DNA of 64,000 nt from VRUE01 sp963732225 (GTDB lineage: Bacteria; Actinomycetota; Thermoleophilia; Solirubrobacterales; 70-9), in assembly GCA_963732225.1 (NCBI GenBank), contig CAVSYR010000002.1, positions 992,001-1,056,000 of the forward strand, written 5' to 3'. The translations under genes and the position numbers were made by a program. This document shows, in pieces, positions 1 through 7,985 of this stretch (its first letter is position 1; each line of letters starts with the position of its first letter). Under the pieces are notes generated by a model. That model searched no databases and had not been told where the DNA came from. It worked only from the letters and a program-made list of their open reading frames with translations.

Positions 1-2
1 GG

Positions 3-821
3 GGCGCCGTTGCCTGCGGCTCGCTGACGCCGCAGAAAGTGCGCGAGCACTACGAGATCGCGGTCGAGGCCGGGATCGACATCCTCGTCATCCAGGGCAC
101 GGTGATCTCCGCCGAACACGTCTCGACCACGGTCGAGCCGCTCAACCTGAAGGAGTTCATCGCCGAGGTGCCGGTGCCGACGGTGGTCGGCGGCTGCGCC
201 TCCTATTCGACCGGGCTGCACCTGATGCGGACCGGCGCGGTTGGCGTTCTGGTCGGGGTCGGCCCCGGTGCCGCCTGCACCACCCGCGGCGTACTGGGCA
301 TCGGTGTGCCGCAGGCGACGGCGATCGCCGACGTCGCGGCCGCCCGCTCGCAGCACATGCTCGAGACCGGTGAGTACGTCAACGTGATCGCCGACGGCGG
401 CATGCGCACCGGCGGCGACGTCTCCAAGGCAATCGCCTGCGGCGCCGACTCGGTGATGGTCGGTTCGCCCCTGGCCCGTGCCAAGGAGGCCCCCGGCCGC
501 GGCTTCCACTGGGGGATGGCGACCTTCCATCCCTCGCTGCCGCGCGGCACCCGCGTCACCACCAAGCAGGACGGGACGCTGGAGGAGATCCTGCTCGGCC
601 CGGCCCAGGAGAACGACGGCACCTTCAACCTGATGGGGGCGCTGAAGACCTCGATGGCCACCTGTGGCTACGAGGACATCCGTTCCTTCCAGCGGGCCGA
701 GGTGATGGTCGCTCCTGCCCTGATGAGCGAGGGCAAGAAGCTGCAGAACGAGCAGCAGGTGGGCATGGGGTCGAACGGGCGCGCGGCGGTCTCTGCCGGT
801 GTTGGAGTCGCCGACGACTGA
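3..821 (+). CDS. guaB3: GuaB3-family IMP dehydrogenase-related protein (5' end missing)
   Basis: The reading frame is open from the left edge, so the gene starts outside the window; about 272 C-terminal residues are present. It is a TIM-barrel of the IMPDH/GMP reductase superfamily: the active-site loop GPGAACTTR carries the catalytic cysteine, followed by the phosphate-binding IADGGMRTGGDVSKA stretch. There is no CBS pair in what is visible. The GuaB3 assignment rests on this sequence style and on its position directly before guaA. True IMPDH activity is uncertain; I recall GuaB3 proteins being assigned GMP reductase activity in cyanobacteria. The 3' end overlaps guaA by 23 bases, so the two are probably co-translated. 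Confidence 0.85.
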   Translation, partial: GAVACGSLTPQKVREHYEIAVEAGIDILVIQGTVISAEHVSTTVEPLNLKEFIAEVPVPTVVGGCASYSTGLHLMRTGAVGVLVGVGPGAACTTRGVLGIGVPQATAIADVAAARSQHMLETGEYVNVIADGGMRTGGDVSKAIACGADSVMVGSPLARAKEAPGRGFHWGMATFHPSLPRGTRVTTKQDGTLEEILLGPAQENDGTFNLMGALKTSMATCGYEDIRSFQRAEVMVAPALMSEGKKLQNEQQVGMGSNGRAAVSAGVGVADD

Positions 822-2385
822 GGCCGGCGCCTCAACAGCGCCGGTCCAGGCCTCCGAGGAGGTTCTCGTCCTCGATTTCGGGGGGCAGTACTCGCAGCTG
901 ATCGCGCGGCGGATACGCGAGTGCGGCGTTTTCGCCGAGCTGCTGCCCTCGACCACGTCGGTGGAGAAGATTCGCGAGCGCCGCCCCAAGGGGCTGGTGC
1001 TCTCCGGTGGCCCGGCCTCGGTGTACGAGGTCGGGGCGCCGGCCTTCCCCACCGAGCTGCTCGATCTGGAGATTCCCCTGCTGGGGATCTGTTACGGAAT
1101 GCAGGCGATGGTTCAGTCGCTCGGCGGCAGGGTCGAGGCGGCGGAGTCCGGCGAGTTCGGGCGGACCGATTTGACGCTGACCGACGGTGGCGGCAAGCTG
1201 CTCGCCGGCTTGCCCGAGGAGCAGCATTGCTGGATGAGTCATCGCGACGCCGTCTTCGAGCCGCCCGAGGGCTTCACCGCCCTGGCCTCGAGCCCGGGTT
1301 CGCCGGTGGCCGCCTGCGAGTACCCAGACCGCGGCCTCTACGGGATCCAGTTCCACCCCGAGGTGGTTCACACGCCGTACGGGACGGAGATCCTCACCCG
1401 CTTCCTGCGCGACGTCGCTGGCTGCGTCGAGCAATGGTCACCGCAATCGGTGATCGCCGAACAGGTGGCGAAGATCCAGGCGCAGGTGGGAGAGGGACGG
1501 GTGATCTGCGGGCTCTCTGGCGGCGTCGACTCCTCGGTCGCGGCGCTGCTGGTCCACAAGGCGATCGGCGCGCAGTTGACCTGCGTCTTCGTCGACCACG
1601 GCCTGATGCGACTGAACGAGGCCGAGCAAGTAGTGGCCGCCTTCGAGCAGTTCGGCATCCCCCTGGTCCACGTCGAAGCCGAGCAGCGCTTCCTCGACAA
1701 GCTGGCCGGGCAGGACGAGCCCGAGCGCAAGCGCAAGATCATCGGCGAGGAGTTCATCCGCGTCTTCGAGGAGGAGGCGGCCAAGCTCGAGGACGCTGCC
1801 TTCCTGGTCCAGGGCACGCTCTACTCGGACGTGATCGAGTCCGGCGGCAGCGAGAACGCGGCGACGATCAAGTCGCACCACAACGTCGGCGGCCTGCCCG
1901 ACGACCTCGAGTTCGAGCTGGTCGAGCCGCTGCGGATGCTGTTCAAGGACGAGGTTCGCGCGGTTGGTGCTGAGCTCGGCCTGCCCGAGCGGATGGTCTG
2001 GCGCCAGCCCTTCCCCGGCCCCGGCCTGGGGATTCGCATCGTCGGCGGCGAGGTCAACAAAGAGCGGCTCGACATCCTCCGCGCCGCCGACGCGATCCTG
2101 CAGGAGGAGATCCGCGCCGCCGACCTCTACCGCCAGCTCTGGCAGTCCTTCTGCGTGCTGCCGGTGGTCCGCTCGGTCGGCGTGCAGGGCGACGGCCGCA
2201 CCTACGCCTACCCGATCGTGATCCGCGCGGTTACCTCGGATGATGCGATGACCGCCGACTGGGCTCGCCTGCCCTACGACCTGCTCGAGCGCGTCTCCAA
2301 CCGGATCATCAACGAGATCACTGACGTGAACCGAGTGGCCCTGGACATCTCGTCGAAGCCCCCCGCGACGATCGAGTGGGAGTAA
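799..2385 (+). CDS. guaA: GMP synthase (glutamine-hydrolysing)
   Basis: Converts XMP to GMP with glutamine and ATP, the last step of GMP synthesis. 528 residues, the usual length. The class I amidotransferase domain comes first, with nucleophile Cys98 in GICYGMQAM and His186/Glu188 in FHPEVV. The ATP pyrophosphatase domain follows, with the PP-loop SGGVDSS at about residues 240-246. The C-terminal dimerisation domain ends with KPPATIEWE, as in the family. Start taken as GTG 799, inside the upstream gene; TTG 802 is possible. The roughly 20 residues before the conserved core are variable. The overlap with guaB3 puts both purine genes in one operon. Confidence 0.97.
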   Translation: MLESPTTEAGASTAPVQASEEVLVLDFGGQYSQLIARRIRECGVFAELLPSTTSVEKIRERRPKGLVLSGGPASVYEVGAPAFPTELLDLEIPLLGICYGMQAMVQSLGGRVEAAESGEFGRTDLTLTDGGGKLLAGLPEEQHCWMSHRDAVFEPPEGFTALASSPGSPVAACEYPDRGLYGIQFHPEVVHTPYGTEILTRFLRDVAGCVEQWSPQSVIAEQVAKIQAQVGEGRVICGLSGGVDSSVAALLVHKAIGAQLTCVFVDHGLMRLNEAEQVVAAFEQFGIPLVHVEAEQRFLDKLAGQDEPERKRKIIGEEFIRVFEEEAAKLEDAAFLVQGTLYSDVIESGGSENAATIKSHHNVGGLPDDLEFELVEPLRMLFKDEVRAVGAELGLPERMVWRQPFPGPGLGIRIVGGEVNKERLDILRAADAILQEEIRAADLYRQLWQSFCVLPVVRSVGVQGDGRTYAYPIVIRAVTSDDAMTADWARLPYDLLERVSNRIINEITDVNRVALDISSKPPATIEWE

Positions 2386-2401
2386 CGAGGTAGGGCACCC
2401 G

Positions 2402-3250
2402 GTGCCCTCGTTCGCGGTTTCGATCTCGATTCTCGGTTTGGTGCAGGCGACGTTGGTGGCGTTGCCGGCCCCGCGGCCGCGACCGGGGTGGATCGAGCGG
2501 CTGAGCAGCCCGTGGTGGGCGCTGGTTCCGGCACTCTCGATCGCCCTCGTGATCGGGGCGATCGAAATCTCTCCGAGCTCGGCGGACGCGCTCACCTACA
2601 TCGCCCTCGTCGCCGTTCCCCCGCTCGCTGCCTACGCGCTCGCGGCTCTGGTGCGGGGATCGCGCCCGACCTGGGCTCTGGCCGCGGTGGCATTCTTCGC
2701 GCTCGCCTGGGCGATACCCCACTCGCTTGCCGGAGAGGCGGCGGCGACCGCACTCTCGGGGCTCGCCTGCGTGACCCTGGGCTGGCTGCTCGTCTGCGGC
2801 GTGCCGGCGAGGTGGCTGCGCCTCGGGGTCTACGCAATGGCCGTGATCAACGCCGTCTACGTCTCATCGGACTTGCTGCAGGGCCCGAACGCGGTGCTCA
2901 ACGCCGCCGCTCCCGCGGCCGGTTTGCCGCGGCTGCAAGCCGTCCACTTCGGCTCCGGCCTGATGGGCTTCGGCGACCTCTTCGTCGCCGCCCTGGTTGG
3001 CTGCCTGCTCGCCGCCGAGGGCCAGTGGTCAAGTGGCGATGGCCACGGGTCGGCGGGCGATTCGGGCCCGGAGAGGTCGCTCGACCTTCAGCTCATCGCC
3101 GCAGCGCTGGTGGCGGCGCTGGCCCTGGCCTTCGACCTGCTCTTCTTCGCCGTCGACGAGCTGCCCTCGACCGTGCCGGTCGCCGTCGCGCTCGCCTTGG
3201 TCCAGTGGAGACGGCGAAGCGGGCTGAGGTCCTCAGCGGCTACGCGGTGA
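2402..3250 (+). CDS. polytopic membrane protein, function unknown
   Basis: 282 residues with a GTG start 16 bases after guaA and a GAGG-like ribosome site before it. Hydrophobic stretches throughout suggest about seven to eight membrane helices, broken by one short hydrophilic Gly/Ser/Asp-rich loop near residue 215 (GQWSSGDGHGS). I see no catalytic motif and do not recognise the family. Position suggests co-transcription with guaA, but nothing links it to purine metabolism. The 3' end overlaps the convergent lactonase-like gene by 11 bases. Confidence 0.7.
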   Translation: MPSFAVSISILGLVQATLVALPAPRPRPGWIERLSSPWWALVPALSIALVIGAIEISPSSADALTYIALVAVPPLAAYALAALVRGSRPTWALAAVAFFALAWAIPHSLAGEAAATALSGLACVTLGWLLVCGVPARWLRLGVYAMAVINAVYVSSDLLQGPNAVLNAAAPAAGLPRLQAVHFGSGLMGFGDLFVAALVGCLLAAEGQWSSGDGHGSAGDSGPERSLDLQLIAAALVAALALAFDLLFFAVDELPSTVPVAVALALVQWRRRSGLRSSAATR

Positions 3251-3971
3251 CGGGACCGGGCACGAGCACGTCCGGATCGTGTCCCGGCTGAATCGTCAGG
3301 CCGGCGTCGCGCAGCTCGCGCAGCCGTTCGGCCGATTTGATCTGGGCATCCTGGTCCGCACCGAAGGCGGGGAACCTCAGGTCGTCGAGCCCGCTGGCGA
3401 AGAGCGCCACATCGGCGCCGAGCACGAGGTCGCCGATTCGCAGCGATTGATGCCCGGAGGTGTGGCCGGGCGTGCTGAGCAGCTCGATCGAGCCATCGCC
3501 GAGCAGGTCGTGATCGCCATCGACGAGGGTGAGGTGGGGAGGGGAGTCGGCGTAGTCGGCCGGCTGGAAGAAGTTGCGCTCTACCCCGGCTCGATCGTGG
3601 GCGGCCTCCCACTCGACGCGCTGGAGGACGGCCGGCACCGACTTCGGGATCAGATCCAGGCCGCCGGCATGGTCGAAGTGCAGGTGGGTGAGTACGAGCC
3701 GGGTCAGGGTGTTGAGGTCGACCTGTTCGGCAAGCCCTTCCTCTTGCTCCAAGCCGAAGTGGCCAAGCGCCGTGCCCTCGCCGTAGCGGGTCTCGGGATC
3801 GGTCACGGCGTCCGGGTGCAAACCGGTGTCGACGAGGATGCGCTCGCTCTCGGTCTCGATCAAGTAAGCGGGCACCGGCAAGCGCAGCGGCCGCTCGGGC
3901 TCCTCGTCACCCTGGCGCCAGAGGCCCGCGGGGGCCGTCATCCAGCCCAGGTTGAGCATTTCGATCTTCAT
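3240..3971 (-). CDS. metallo-beta-lactamase-fold hydrolase, N-acyl-homoserine-lactonase-like
   Basis: 243 residues starting at the ATG at 3971 (MKIEML). The zinc motif HLHFDHAGG is intact, followed by a later TPGHTSGHQS histidine and a C-terminal QPGHD histidine, the full dinuclear-zinc set. The opening segment (YLIETESERILVDTGLH) is typical of AiiA-like lactonases. Substrate cannot be assigned; lactone hydrolysis is a family-level inference. Its start overlaps the stop of the upstream alpha/beta hydrolase in an ATGA arrangement, so it is the third gene of a translationally coupled operon. A longer in-frame extension exists but only reads antiframe through the neighbouring gene. Confidence 0.8.
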   Translation of the reverse strand: MKIEMLNLGWMTAPAGLWRQGDEEPERPLRLPVPAYLIETESERILVDTGLHPDAVTDPETRYGEGTALGHFGLEQEEGLAEQVDLNTLTRLVLTHLHFDHAGGLDLIPKSVPAVLQRVEWEAAHDRAGVERNFFQPADYADSPPHLTLVDGDHDLLGDGSIELLSTPGHTSGHQSLRIGDLVLGADVALFASGLDDLRFPAFGADQDAQIKSAERLRELRDAGLTIQPGHDPDVLVPGPVTA

Positions 3972-4864
3972 CCCATGCGCTCCGTCACGAACGACCTTAT
4001 TGCCGTTGCCACCGCTTCCGGCTGATCCTCGGGAGTGAAGCTGTAGGAGTCGGTGATGCGCACCAGCCGGGCGTCGGCAAACGCATCGGTGTAGCGAGCG
4101 GCATGCTCGATCGGAAAGACCTCGTCCTCCTCGGACCAGATCAGCAGGGCGGGCAGCTCGTGGTGCGCGATCAGGATCTCGCCGGCCGCTCGCACCGGTG
4201 CCGTCGTCGCCGAGGCCATCGCCTTGGCGACGTCGTGGAGCACGCCGGGATCGCGGCCTGCTGGAAGCGCGTAGGAATCGGACGCCTCGGGCTCGGTTGG
4301 GTGCTTGAGCAAGAGGCCATAGGCGAGCGGAAGGGCGCGCACGTCTGGGTCCGATAGCGCACCCAGAAGTTGGCCAAGCGCCTCGGGGTCCCGCGCTGCC
4401 TCGGGCAGACCATCGAAGGGTGCCGGTGGCCACTCGTCGTAAGGCGTCTCACAGGAGGTGAGTACGAGCCCGGAGACTCGCCCCGCGGTCTGTTTCTCAT
4501 GCCGGGCGATAGCGATCTGCGAGTAGGCGCCGCCGGAATCGTTGCCGACCAGCGTCGTCTGGCTCAGGTCGAGCCGCTCGAGCACCGCGGCGATCAAGCC
4601 GGCGACGCCGAGGGGGGAGAGGTCGGCATCGGGCGCCATCGGGGTGCGGTGAGAGCCGAGCGGCAGATCGAGGATGAGGCAGCGAAAGTCGCTGTGCAGC
4701 CGGTCAACGACCTTGCGCCAGAGGTTGGCGTTGGCGAGCCAGCCGTGGCTGAAGAGCAGGGTGGGCCCCTCGCCGCGCTCGAAATAGTCGAGGACGCCGC
4801 CGTCGAGCTCGAGCGAGCGCTGCTCGCCCAGTAGCTCAGAGCGCCAGCGGTGCGCCTCGCTCAT
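3968..4864 (-). CDS. alpha/beta hydrolase, dehalogenase/epoxide-hydrolase-like, catalytic His replaced
   Basis: 298 residues from ATG 4864 (MSEAHRW), coupled by ATGA overlaps to both neighbours. The nucleophile elbow reads VGNDSGGA, placing Asp at the nucleophile position as in haloalkane dehalogenases and epoxide hydrolases. An acidic residue is available in WSEEDEVFP. The segment that normally carries the catalytic histidine (consensus like D-x-G-H-F) reads DSYSF here, checked on the DNA, so the water-activating His is absent. It may be inactive, use another base, or belong to a subfamily with altered chemistry. An oxyanion HGWLAN motif is present. Confidence 0.8.
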   Translation of the reverse strand: MSEAHRWRSELLGEQRSLELDGGVLDYFERGEGPTLLFSHGWLANANLWRKVVDRLHSDFRCLILDLPLGSHRTPMAPDADLSPLGVAGLIAAVLERLDLSQTTLVGNDSGGAYSQIAIARHEKQTAGRVSGLVLTSCETPYDEWPPAPFDGLPEAARDPEALGQLLGALSDPDVRALPLAYGLLLKHPTEPEASDSYALPAGRDPGVLHDVAKAMASATTAPVRAAGEILIAHHELPALLIWSEEDEVFPIEHAARYTDAFADARLVRITDSYSFTPEDQPEAVATAIRSFVTERMG

Positions 4865-5673
4865 GCCGACCGCGTGCTCGTCTTGCTGCTGAAGACTCTT
4901 TCGGCGAAGGGGGTAAAGATCGCCGCGAAGCCCTCGGGATCGCTGACCTGCGGTGCGTGGCCGGTGTCGAGTAGCTCGAGGCGGGCACCTGGAATCGTCG
5001 CCGCGATCGTGCGCCCCGCCTTGAGCGGGATCACCGGATCTTTTTTGCCCCAGACGACCAGCGTCGGCGCTGCAATCGTGGCGGCCCCCTGACGCAGATC
5101 GTGCTCGGGGGAGCTGAAGCTCCGCCACAGCCCGCTGACCGCCGCCAAGCCCGGGTCCTGCCGGGTCGTGGCGATGCCGACATCGCGGACACGGCGGTCG
5201 GCCTCGCTCTGCGGCCGCATATAGCGGTTGGCGAACCAGGGGTAGATCGCGCGCAAGAAGCGCGGCCGCGCCATCAGCGCGCAGAAGATCCGGACCTGGG
5301 GCGAGCGGGAGAGGAAGCCGCCGCTGTCGACCAGGACCAGAGCCCGGACGAGCTCCGGGCGACGGATCGCCAGCCGCGCCGCGGCGAAGCCGCCGACCGA
5401 GTTGCCGAGCACGATCGCGCCCTCTGGCGCGAGCTGGGCGACGAGCTCCTCGGCGACGTCGGCGCATCCCATCGCGCTCGCCGGCTCGTTGCCGGCGGGC
5501 GACTCGCCGTGGCCGGGCCAGTCGGGAGCGATCGAGCGGAAGCCATCGGGCAGCAGCTCGCGCAACTGGTCGAAGTCATGGCGGTCGTGGGCACCGCTGC
5601 TGAGCAGGACGACCGGATTGCCGGCGCCGCGTTCGTCGTAGGCGATCGTTCCACGGGTCGTCTCGAGCAGCAC
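4861..5673 (-). CDS. alpha/beta hydrolase (serine type)
   Basis: 270 residues, first gene of the three-gene minus-strand operon. It shows a complete triad: Ser in GNSVGG, Asp in WGKKDPVIP and His in DTGHAPQ. The oxyanion-hole region is unusual (SSGAHDRHDF). Substrate is unknown; members of this fold act on esters, lactones and ring-cleavage products. Transcription should start in the 70-base gap to the divergent TetR gene, where two operator palindromes sit, so this operon is the likely target of that repressor. Confidence 0.82.
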   Translation of the reverse strand: MLLETTRGTIAYDERGAGNPVVLLSSGAHDRHDFDQLRELLPDGFRSIAPDWPGHGESPAGNEPASAMGCADVAEELVAQLAPEGAIVLGNSVGGFAAARLAIRRPELVRALVLVDSGGFLSRSPQVRIFCALMARPRFLRAIYPWFANRYMRPQSEADRRVRDVGIATTRQDPGLAAVSGLWRSFSSPEHDLRQGAATIAAPTLVVWGKKDPVIPLKAGRTIAATIPGARLELLDTGHAPQVSDPEGFAAIFTPFAERVFSSKTSTRSA

Positions 5674-5693
5674 GGCGCGACCCTAGCAGATGA

Positions 5694-5730
5694 CTGACCG
5701 GTCGGTCATATCGACTGACCGATCGGTCAG
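5694..5730. promoter_or_regulatory. paired TetR-type operators
   Basis: Two 14-bp inverted repeats lie between the divergent hydrolase operon and the TetR gene: TGACCGGTCGGTCA at 5695-5708 and the perfect palindrome TGACCGATCGGTCA at 5716-5729 (16 bp with flanking C/G). Their centres are 21 bases apart, two helical turns, so two dimers could bind one DNA face. The location suggests joint control of both directions by the adjacent regulator. Confidence 0.8.
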
Positions 5731-5743
5731 CTAGGCTCCGCGG

Positions 5744-6310
5744 GTGGCTGCGGAAGAGGTCCTCGTCAGCGTCGGCGCTCGCACCCGCGAGGCGCTGCTC
5801 GACGCCGGGGTGACGGTGGCCGAGGCCCACGGGCTCTCCGGCCTCAGCGTTAACCGCGTGGTCGCCGAGGCGGGTGTTGCCAAGGGCACCTTCTACGTCC
5901 ACTTCGATAACCGCGAGGCGTTCGTCGACGCCCTCCACGCCCGCTTTCACGCCCGCGTCGAGGAGGCGGTCCTCGCCGCGACCAAGGACCTCCCACCCGG
6001 CGCCGACCGCATCCTGCGCGGCGTCGAGGCCTATCTCGACGTCTGCCTCGAAGACAGCGCGGTCAAGGCGCTGGCGCTCGAGGCCCGCTCGGATCCCTCG
6101 TTGGCGGCGCCGATGGCCGAGCGCCACGAGCGCTTCGCCCTCGCCGCCGTTCCCAGCTTTAAGGCAATGGGCTGGCCGGATGCCGCCGCCGCCTCCCACC
6201 TGCTTGCCGCGATGACGGCCGAGATCGCGATCCGCGAGCTCGATGCCGGTCGGCGGCTACCGGCGGCGCGGCGCAGCCTGCGCCGCTTCCTCGGCGCCGA
6301 TCAGCTGTAG
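5744..6310 (+). CDS. TetR/AcrR-family transcriptional regulator
   Basis: 188 residues, GTG start. The N-terminal helix-turn-helix is clear: about residues 10-56 with GLSVNRVVAEAGVAKGTFYV and the following HFDNREAF helix. The C-terminal ligand domain is helical and not assignable to a ligand. It is divergent from the hydrolase operon, with paired palindromic sites in the 70-base gap, so autoregulation and repression of the hydrolases is the natural model. Ligand may be a substrate of these enzymes. Its 3' end overlaps the convergent M23 gene by 10 bases. Confidence 0.9.
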   Translation: MAAEEVLVSVGARTREALLDAGVTVAEAHGLSGLSVNRVVAEAGVAKGTFYVHFDNREAFVDALHARFHARVEEAVLAATKDLPPGADRILRGVEAYLDVCLEDSAVKALALEARSDPSLAAPMAERHERFALAAVPSFKAMGWPDAAAASHLLAAMTAEIAIRELDAGRRLPAARRSLRRFLGADQL

Positions 6311-7242
6311 CGGTCCCACTTTTCGAGGTAGGGCAGGGGGTCGATCGGGCTGCCGCCCTCATACCAACCCGGCGCCGTCCAGATCTCGAAGTGGAGGTGG
6401 CAGGCGGTGGCGTCGCCGGTGTCGCCGACGATGCCGATTGGCTGCCCAGTGCGGACCGCTTCGCCGGTCTTCAGCGGCGATGGTTCGGCCAGGTGCGCGT
6501 ACATGAAGTCGAAGCCGGTGCCCTTGCCGTCGATGACGATGTAGTTGCCGGCGGCGTACTGGTAGCCGGCGTACTGAACGGTGCCGCCGCGGGCGGCGAT
6601 CAGCGGCGTGCCGCAGGCGGCCATCGTGTCCTGGCCCTCATGGGTGTGGCCGGAGCGGGGCGCGCCGAAGCGGCCGGCGCCCATTGCGAATTCGTGCGCG
6701 CCGAGGATCGGGAAGGCGTAGCCGTAGAGGGCGAAGCCGAGGCTGAGCGACTGGCTTGAGGCGGCCCGGGCGGCGATTTCGGTACCGCCCTGGGGCTCGA
6801 TGCGGAAGCTGTAGCGGCCGTTACGGGCGGGCTTCCCTTCGCTTGTCGTGCCGTCCCAGCGGATCCGCACTTCCACGTTCGGTTCGACGTCGTTGCGGTA
6901 GAAGCTGCGCACGACTTCGCCGGCCGAGTTGACGACGTCGATCTGCAGGTCGTTCTGCTGCTGGGTGCTGCCGATCGAGAAGTGCAGGTTCGGATAGCGG
7001 AAGCCGTAGAAGAAGGATTTGCGCGGCGTCGTCTGGGCGGAGACGAGGCTGAGCGCGCCGGCGCTGGGGGCTTCGCTTGCCGGGGTGCCGGTCGGGCTGC
7101 CACTTGGCGCCGCGGCGCCGGCAGCGGTGGGCGCGCCGCCCGTTGTCGCCGCGGCGCTGGCGGCAAGGCAAAGCAGCAGCGCGATCGCCGCGAATGTAAA
7201 TGAAACTCCCGCCAACCAAGGCCGGGGCCTGTTGCTTGCCAC
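6301..7242 (-). CDS. secreted M23 (LytM-type) peptidoglycan endopeptidase
   Basis: 313 residues. The GTG start at 7242 has a good ribosome site (GAGAGG). An N-terminal hydrophobic signal (residues about 10-33, ending near ASAAAT) is followed by a Pro/Ala/Ser linker, a domain of about 90 residues resembling FlgD/FN3-like segments (RIRWDGTTSEGKPARNGRY), and the M23 domain with zinc ligands in HTHEGQD and HLHFE. It likely cuts peptide cross-links in the cell wall. A c-di-AMP riboswitch precedes it, as commonly found for actinobacterial wall hydrolases. Confidence 0.9.
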   Translation of the reverse strand: MASNRPRPWLAGVSFTFAAIALLLCLAASAAATTGGAPTAAGAAAPSGSPTGTPASEAPSAGALSLVSAQTTPRKSFFYGFRYPNLHFSIGSTQQQNDLQIDVVNSAGEVVRSFYRNDVEPNVEVRIRWDGTTSEGKPARNGRYSFRIEPQGGTEIAARAASSQSLSLGFALYGYAFPILGAHEFAMGAGRFGAPRSGHTHEGQDTMAACGTPLIAARGGTVQYAGYQYAAGNYIVIDGKGTGFDFMYAHLAEPSPLKTGEAVRTGQPIGIVGDTGDATACHLHFEIWTAPGWYEGGSPIDPLPYLEKWDRYS

Positions 7243-7255
7243 GTCCCTCTCTTTC

Positions 7256-7400
7256 GTTTGCCTACGGAGTTAGCTGTCGGGCTCGCGCTGAAAGAGATGC
7301 GCTACGACCTTTTCGGCCGATTCGCCCCTGGAACCTGCAACGGTTCCTGCGGTTCCTCCGCTCCCACCCACCATGTGCGGCTGGGATTAGGCACTTATTG
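7256..7400 (-). promoter_or_regulatory. c-di-AMP riboswitch (ydaO-yuaA class)
   Basis: Read on the minus strand, the leader of the M23 gene contains the class's conserved blocks in order: GGAGCGGAGGAACC (7351-7364), GGGGCGAATC (7319-7328) and CCGACAGCTAACTCCGTAGGC-like sequence (7260-7280, key elements GACAGCTAAC and CGTAGGC). The last block ends 17 bases before the GTG start. The class normally turns expression off when c-di-AMP is high. Outer boundaries are approximate. Confidence 0.88.
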
Positions 7401-7414
7401 GCGCGGCAGTATAA

Positions 7415-7465
7415 GTCCTCATCCGGCGCCGAGGAACCAGGCTGCGATCGTCACCGGATGAGGAC
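7415..7465. repeat. 12-bp perfect inverted repeat between M23 riboswitch and rplM
   Basis: GTCCTCATCCGG (7415-7426) and CCGGATGAGGAC (7454-7465) are exact inverted copies separated by 27 bases. It lies upstream of the rplM start by about 85 bases and upstream of the riboswitch on the other strand. It could be an operator serving both directions, or an RNA hairpin in the rplM-rpsI leader. The rest of the 7243-7550 gap holds the riboswitch and a small GGCC-TTC-GGCC hairpin near 7485-7495. Confidence 0.6.
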
Positions 7466-7550
7466 AATCAACGCCCATGACTGCGGCCTTCGGCCTTGCC
7501 ATATGCGGGAAACCTTGCTGTCGCGCCCAGTTCCCTATGATCCCCCGCCG

Positions 7551-7985
7551 GTGAAGACCTACGTCGCCACACCCGCCAACCGCCAGCGAGACTGGTACGT
7601 CGTCGACGCCGAGGGTCAGACCCTGGGCCGGCTGGCGACCCGCATCGCCGACGCCCTGCGCGGCAAGCGCAAGCCCGAGTACACGCCGCACTGCGACACC
7701 GGCGACTTCATCGTCGTGATCAACGCGGAGAAAATTCGCGTCACCGGGGACAAGCTGAACCAGAAGCGCTACTGGCGCCACAGCGGTTACCCGGGTGGGA
7801 TCAAGTCGCGGACCCTGGCCGAGATGCTCGACCGCCGCCCCGAGGAGGTCATCCGCAAGGCGGTGAAGGGAATGCTGCCGCGCAATCGCCTCGCCCGTCA
7901 GCAGCTGACCAAGTTGAAGGTGTACGCGGGCCCCGACCACCCGCACGAGGCGCAACAGCCCAAACCGATGGAGATACAGACTTGA
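7551..7985 (+). CDS. rplM: 50S ribosomal protein L13
   Basis: 144 residues, matching the family from the first residue (MKTYVATPANRQRDWYVVDA) through RRPEEVIRKAVKGMLPRN and LKVYAG to the C terminus. The start is GTG 7551, chosen because L13 proteins begin at exactly this point; the frame stays open far upstream without conserved sequence. The stop overlaps the TTG start of rpsI, the usual L13-S9 pair. Expression may be controlled through the structured leader upstream. Confidence 0.96.
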   Translation: MKTYVATPANRQRDWYVVDAEGQTLGRLATRIADALRGKRKPEYTPHCDTGDFIVVINAEKIRVTGDKLNQKRYWRHSGYPGGIKSRTLAEMLDRRPEEVIRKAVKGMLPRNRLARQQLTKLKVYAGPDHPHEAQQPKPMEIQT

